Shown here piece by piece: positions 30,343 through 30,466 of a stretch of DNA of 30,466 nucleotides (positions are counted from its first letter, which is position 1; each line of letters starts with the position of its first letter). Made by a program: the position numbers and the translations under genes. The notes under the pieces are model-generated. The model saw nothing but the letters and a program-made list of their open reading frames with translations. It did no database searches and was not told the origin of the DNA. Origin of the DNA: Thermoplasmata archaeon (lineage in GTDB: Archaea; Thermoplasmatota; Thermoplasmata; RBG-16-68-12); the NCBI GenBank assembly GCA_021788795.1, contig JAJYKG010000001.1, positions 1-30,466 of the forward strand. Direction: 5' to 3'.

Positions 30343-30466
30343 GGCCGCGCGGAAGATTACGATGGCTCAGGCGGCGTTCATCGGGCTCGGCAACATCATC
30401 GGGGCGGGGATCTTCGTCCTCGCGGGCACCACAATCCACCTCGCGGGCCCGGGGGCCCTCGTGGCC
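30341..30466 (+). CDS. APC-family amino-acid permease, N-terminal fragment
   Basis: Forty-two codons run off the window end. The sequence has the TM1 hallmark of APC-superfamily amino-acid transporters, GLGNIIGAGIFVLAG, followed by HLAGPGALVA; the GxG and GAGIF break in TM1 is the substrate-binding unwound region in this fold. The start is ATG 30341, or the in-frame ATG at 30362 (MAQAAFIGLGN), which would free the overlap with the divergent gene. The substrate cannot be told from this part. Confidence 0.88.
   Translation, partial: MAARKITMAQAAFIGLGNIIGAGIFVLAGTTIHLAGPGALVA

Noticed and set aside
1..30466. CRISPR arrays, tRNA/rRNA genes, transposons, phage genes or defence systems
   Set aside because: No regularly spaced repeats, cloverleaf-like segments, transposase motifs or known defence domains were seen on either strand.

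Overview
The window is a GC-rich, gene-dense stretch of archaeal chromosome. Archaeal origin is clear from TFB, Gar1, the large primase subunit PriL, a 20S proteasome alpha/beta pair, a type II (archaeal) GAPDH and an AK6-type kinase. A phosphopantetheine adenylyltransferase fused to a YjjX-type NTPase is, from memory of the family, an arrangement seen in the Thermoplasma lineage. A high-GC, uncultured-type Thermoplasmatota is therefore my best guess (inference, moderate confidence). I see no tRNA or rRNA gene, CRISPR array, insertion sequence or prophage, and no gene-free stretch longer than about 260 bases.

Layout. 1-1917 (+): a winged-helix regulator, then psmB-psmA (proteasome). 2047-3508 (+): a B12-binding BtuF-like protein and a PduO-type cobalamin adenosyltransferase. 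3576-5865 (+): a 14-TM-type MFS exporter followed by a MarR regulator, with a palindromic operator candidate in the exporter promoter. 5841-8313 (-): a four-TM histidine-containing membrane protein, a GT-B glycosyltransferase and a dienelactone-hydrolase-family protein. 8496-10083 (+): priL, then a DUF5518-like membrane protein broken by a one-base frameshift. 10101-23249 (-): nine co-directional genes. A giant substrate-binding protein (SBP) comes first, then oppB, oppC, oppD and oppF, a membrane-anchored LEA/WHy-like protein, a small membrane protein, an AK6-like kinase and a CDP-alcohol phosphatidyltransferase. 23502-25049: truA (-) and a trmJ-like gene (+), diverging from a 39-bp gap. 25042-30466: gap (-), a small zinc-finger gene (+), the coaD-yjjX fusion and hom (-), gar1-tfb (+), an unknown gene (-) and the start of an APC amino-acid permease (+).

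The most unusual part is the peptide/oligopeptide ABC transporter. The SBP is 1636 residues, with many Ig-like modules and a C-terminal membrane anchor. OppC carries an extracytoplasmic segment of about 490 residues between TM1 and the permease core. OppD carries an insertion of about 110 residues, partly coiled coil, between Walker A and the Q-loop. Three of five components are thus enlarged, which suggests a purpose-built surface machine for capturing peptides or a similar polymer-derived substrate. A strong hairpin after the SBP gene and a separate promoter before oppB imply that the SBP is made independently of, and probably in excess over, the membrane complex.

A second theme is promoter architecture. 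Many first genes of transcription units have an AT-rich TATA-like box centred about 26-29 bases before the start codon and no Shine-Dalgarno (leaderless transcripts). Genes inside operons have GGAGG-like sites or 4-base ATGA overlaps.
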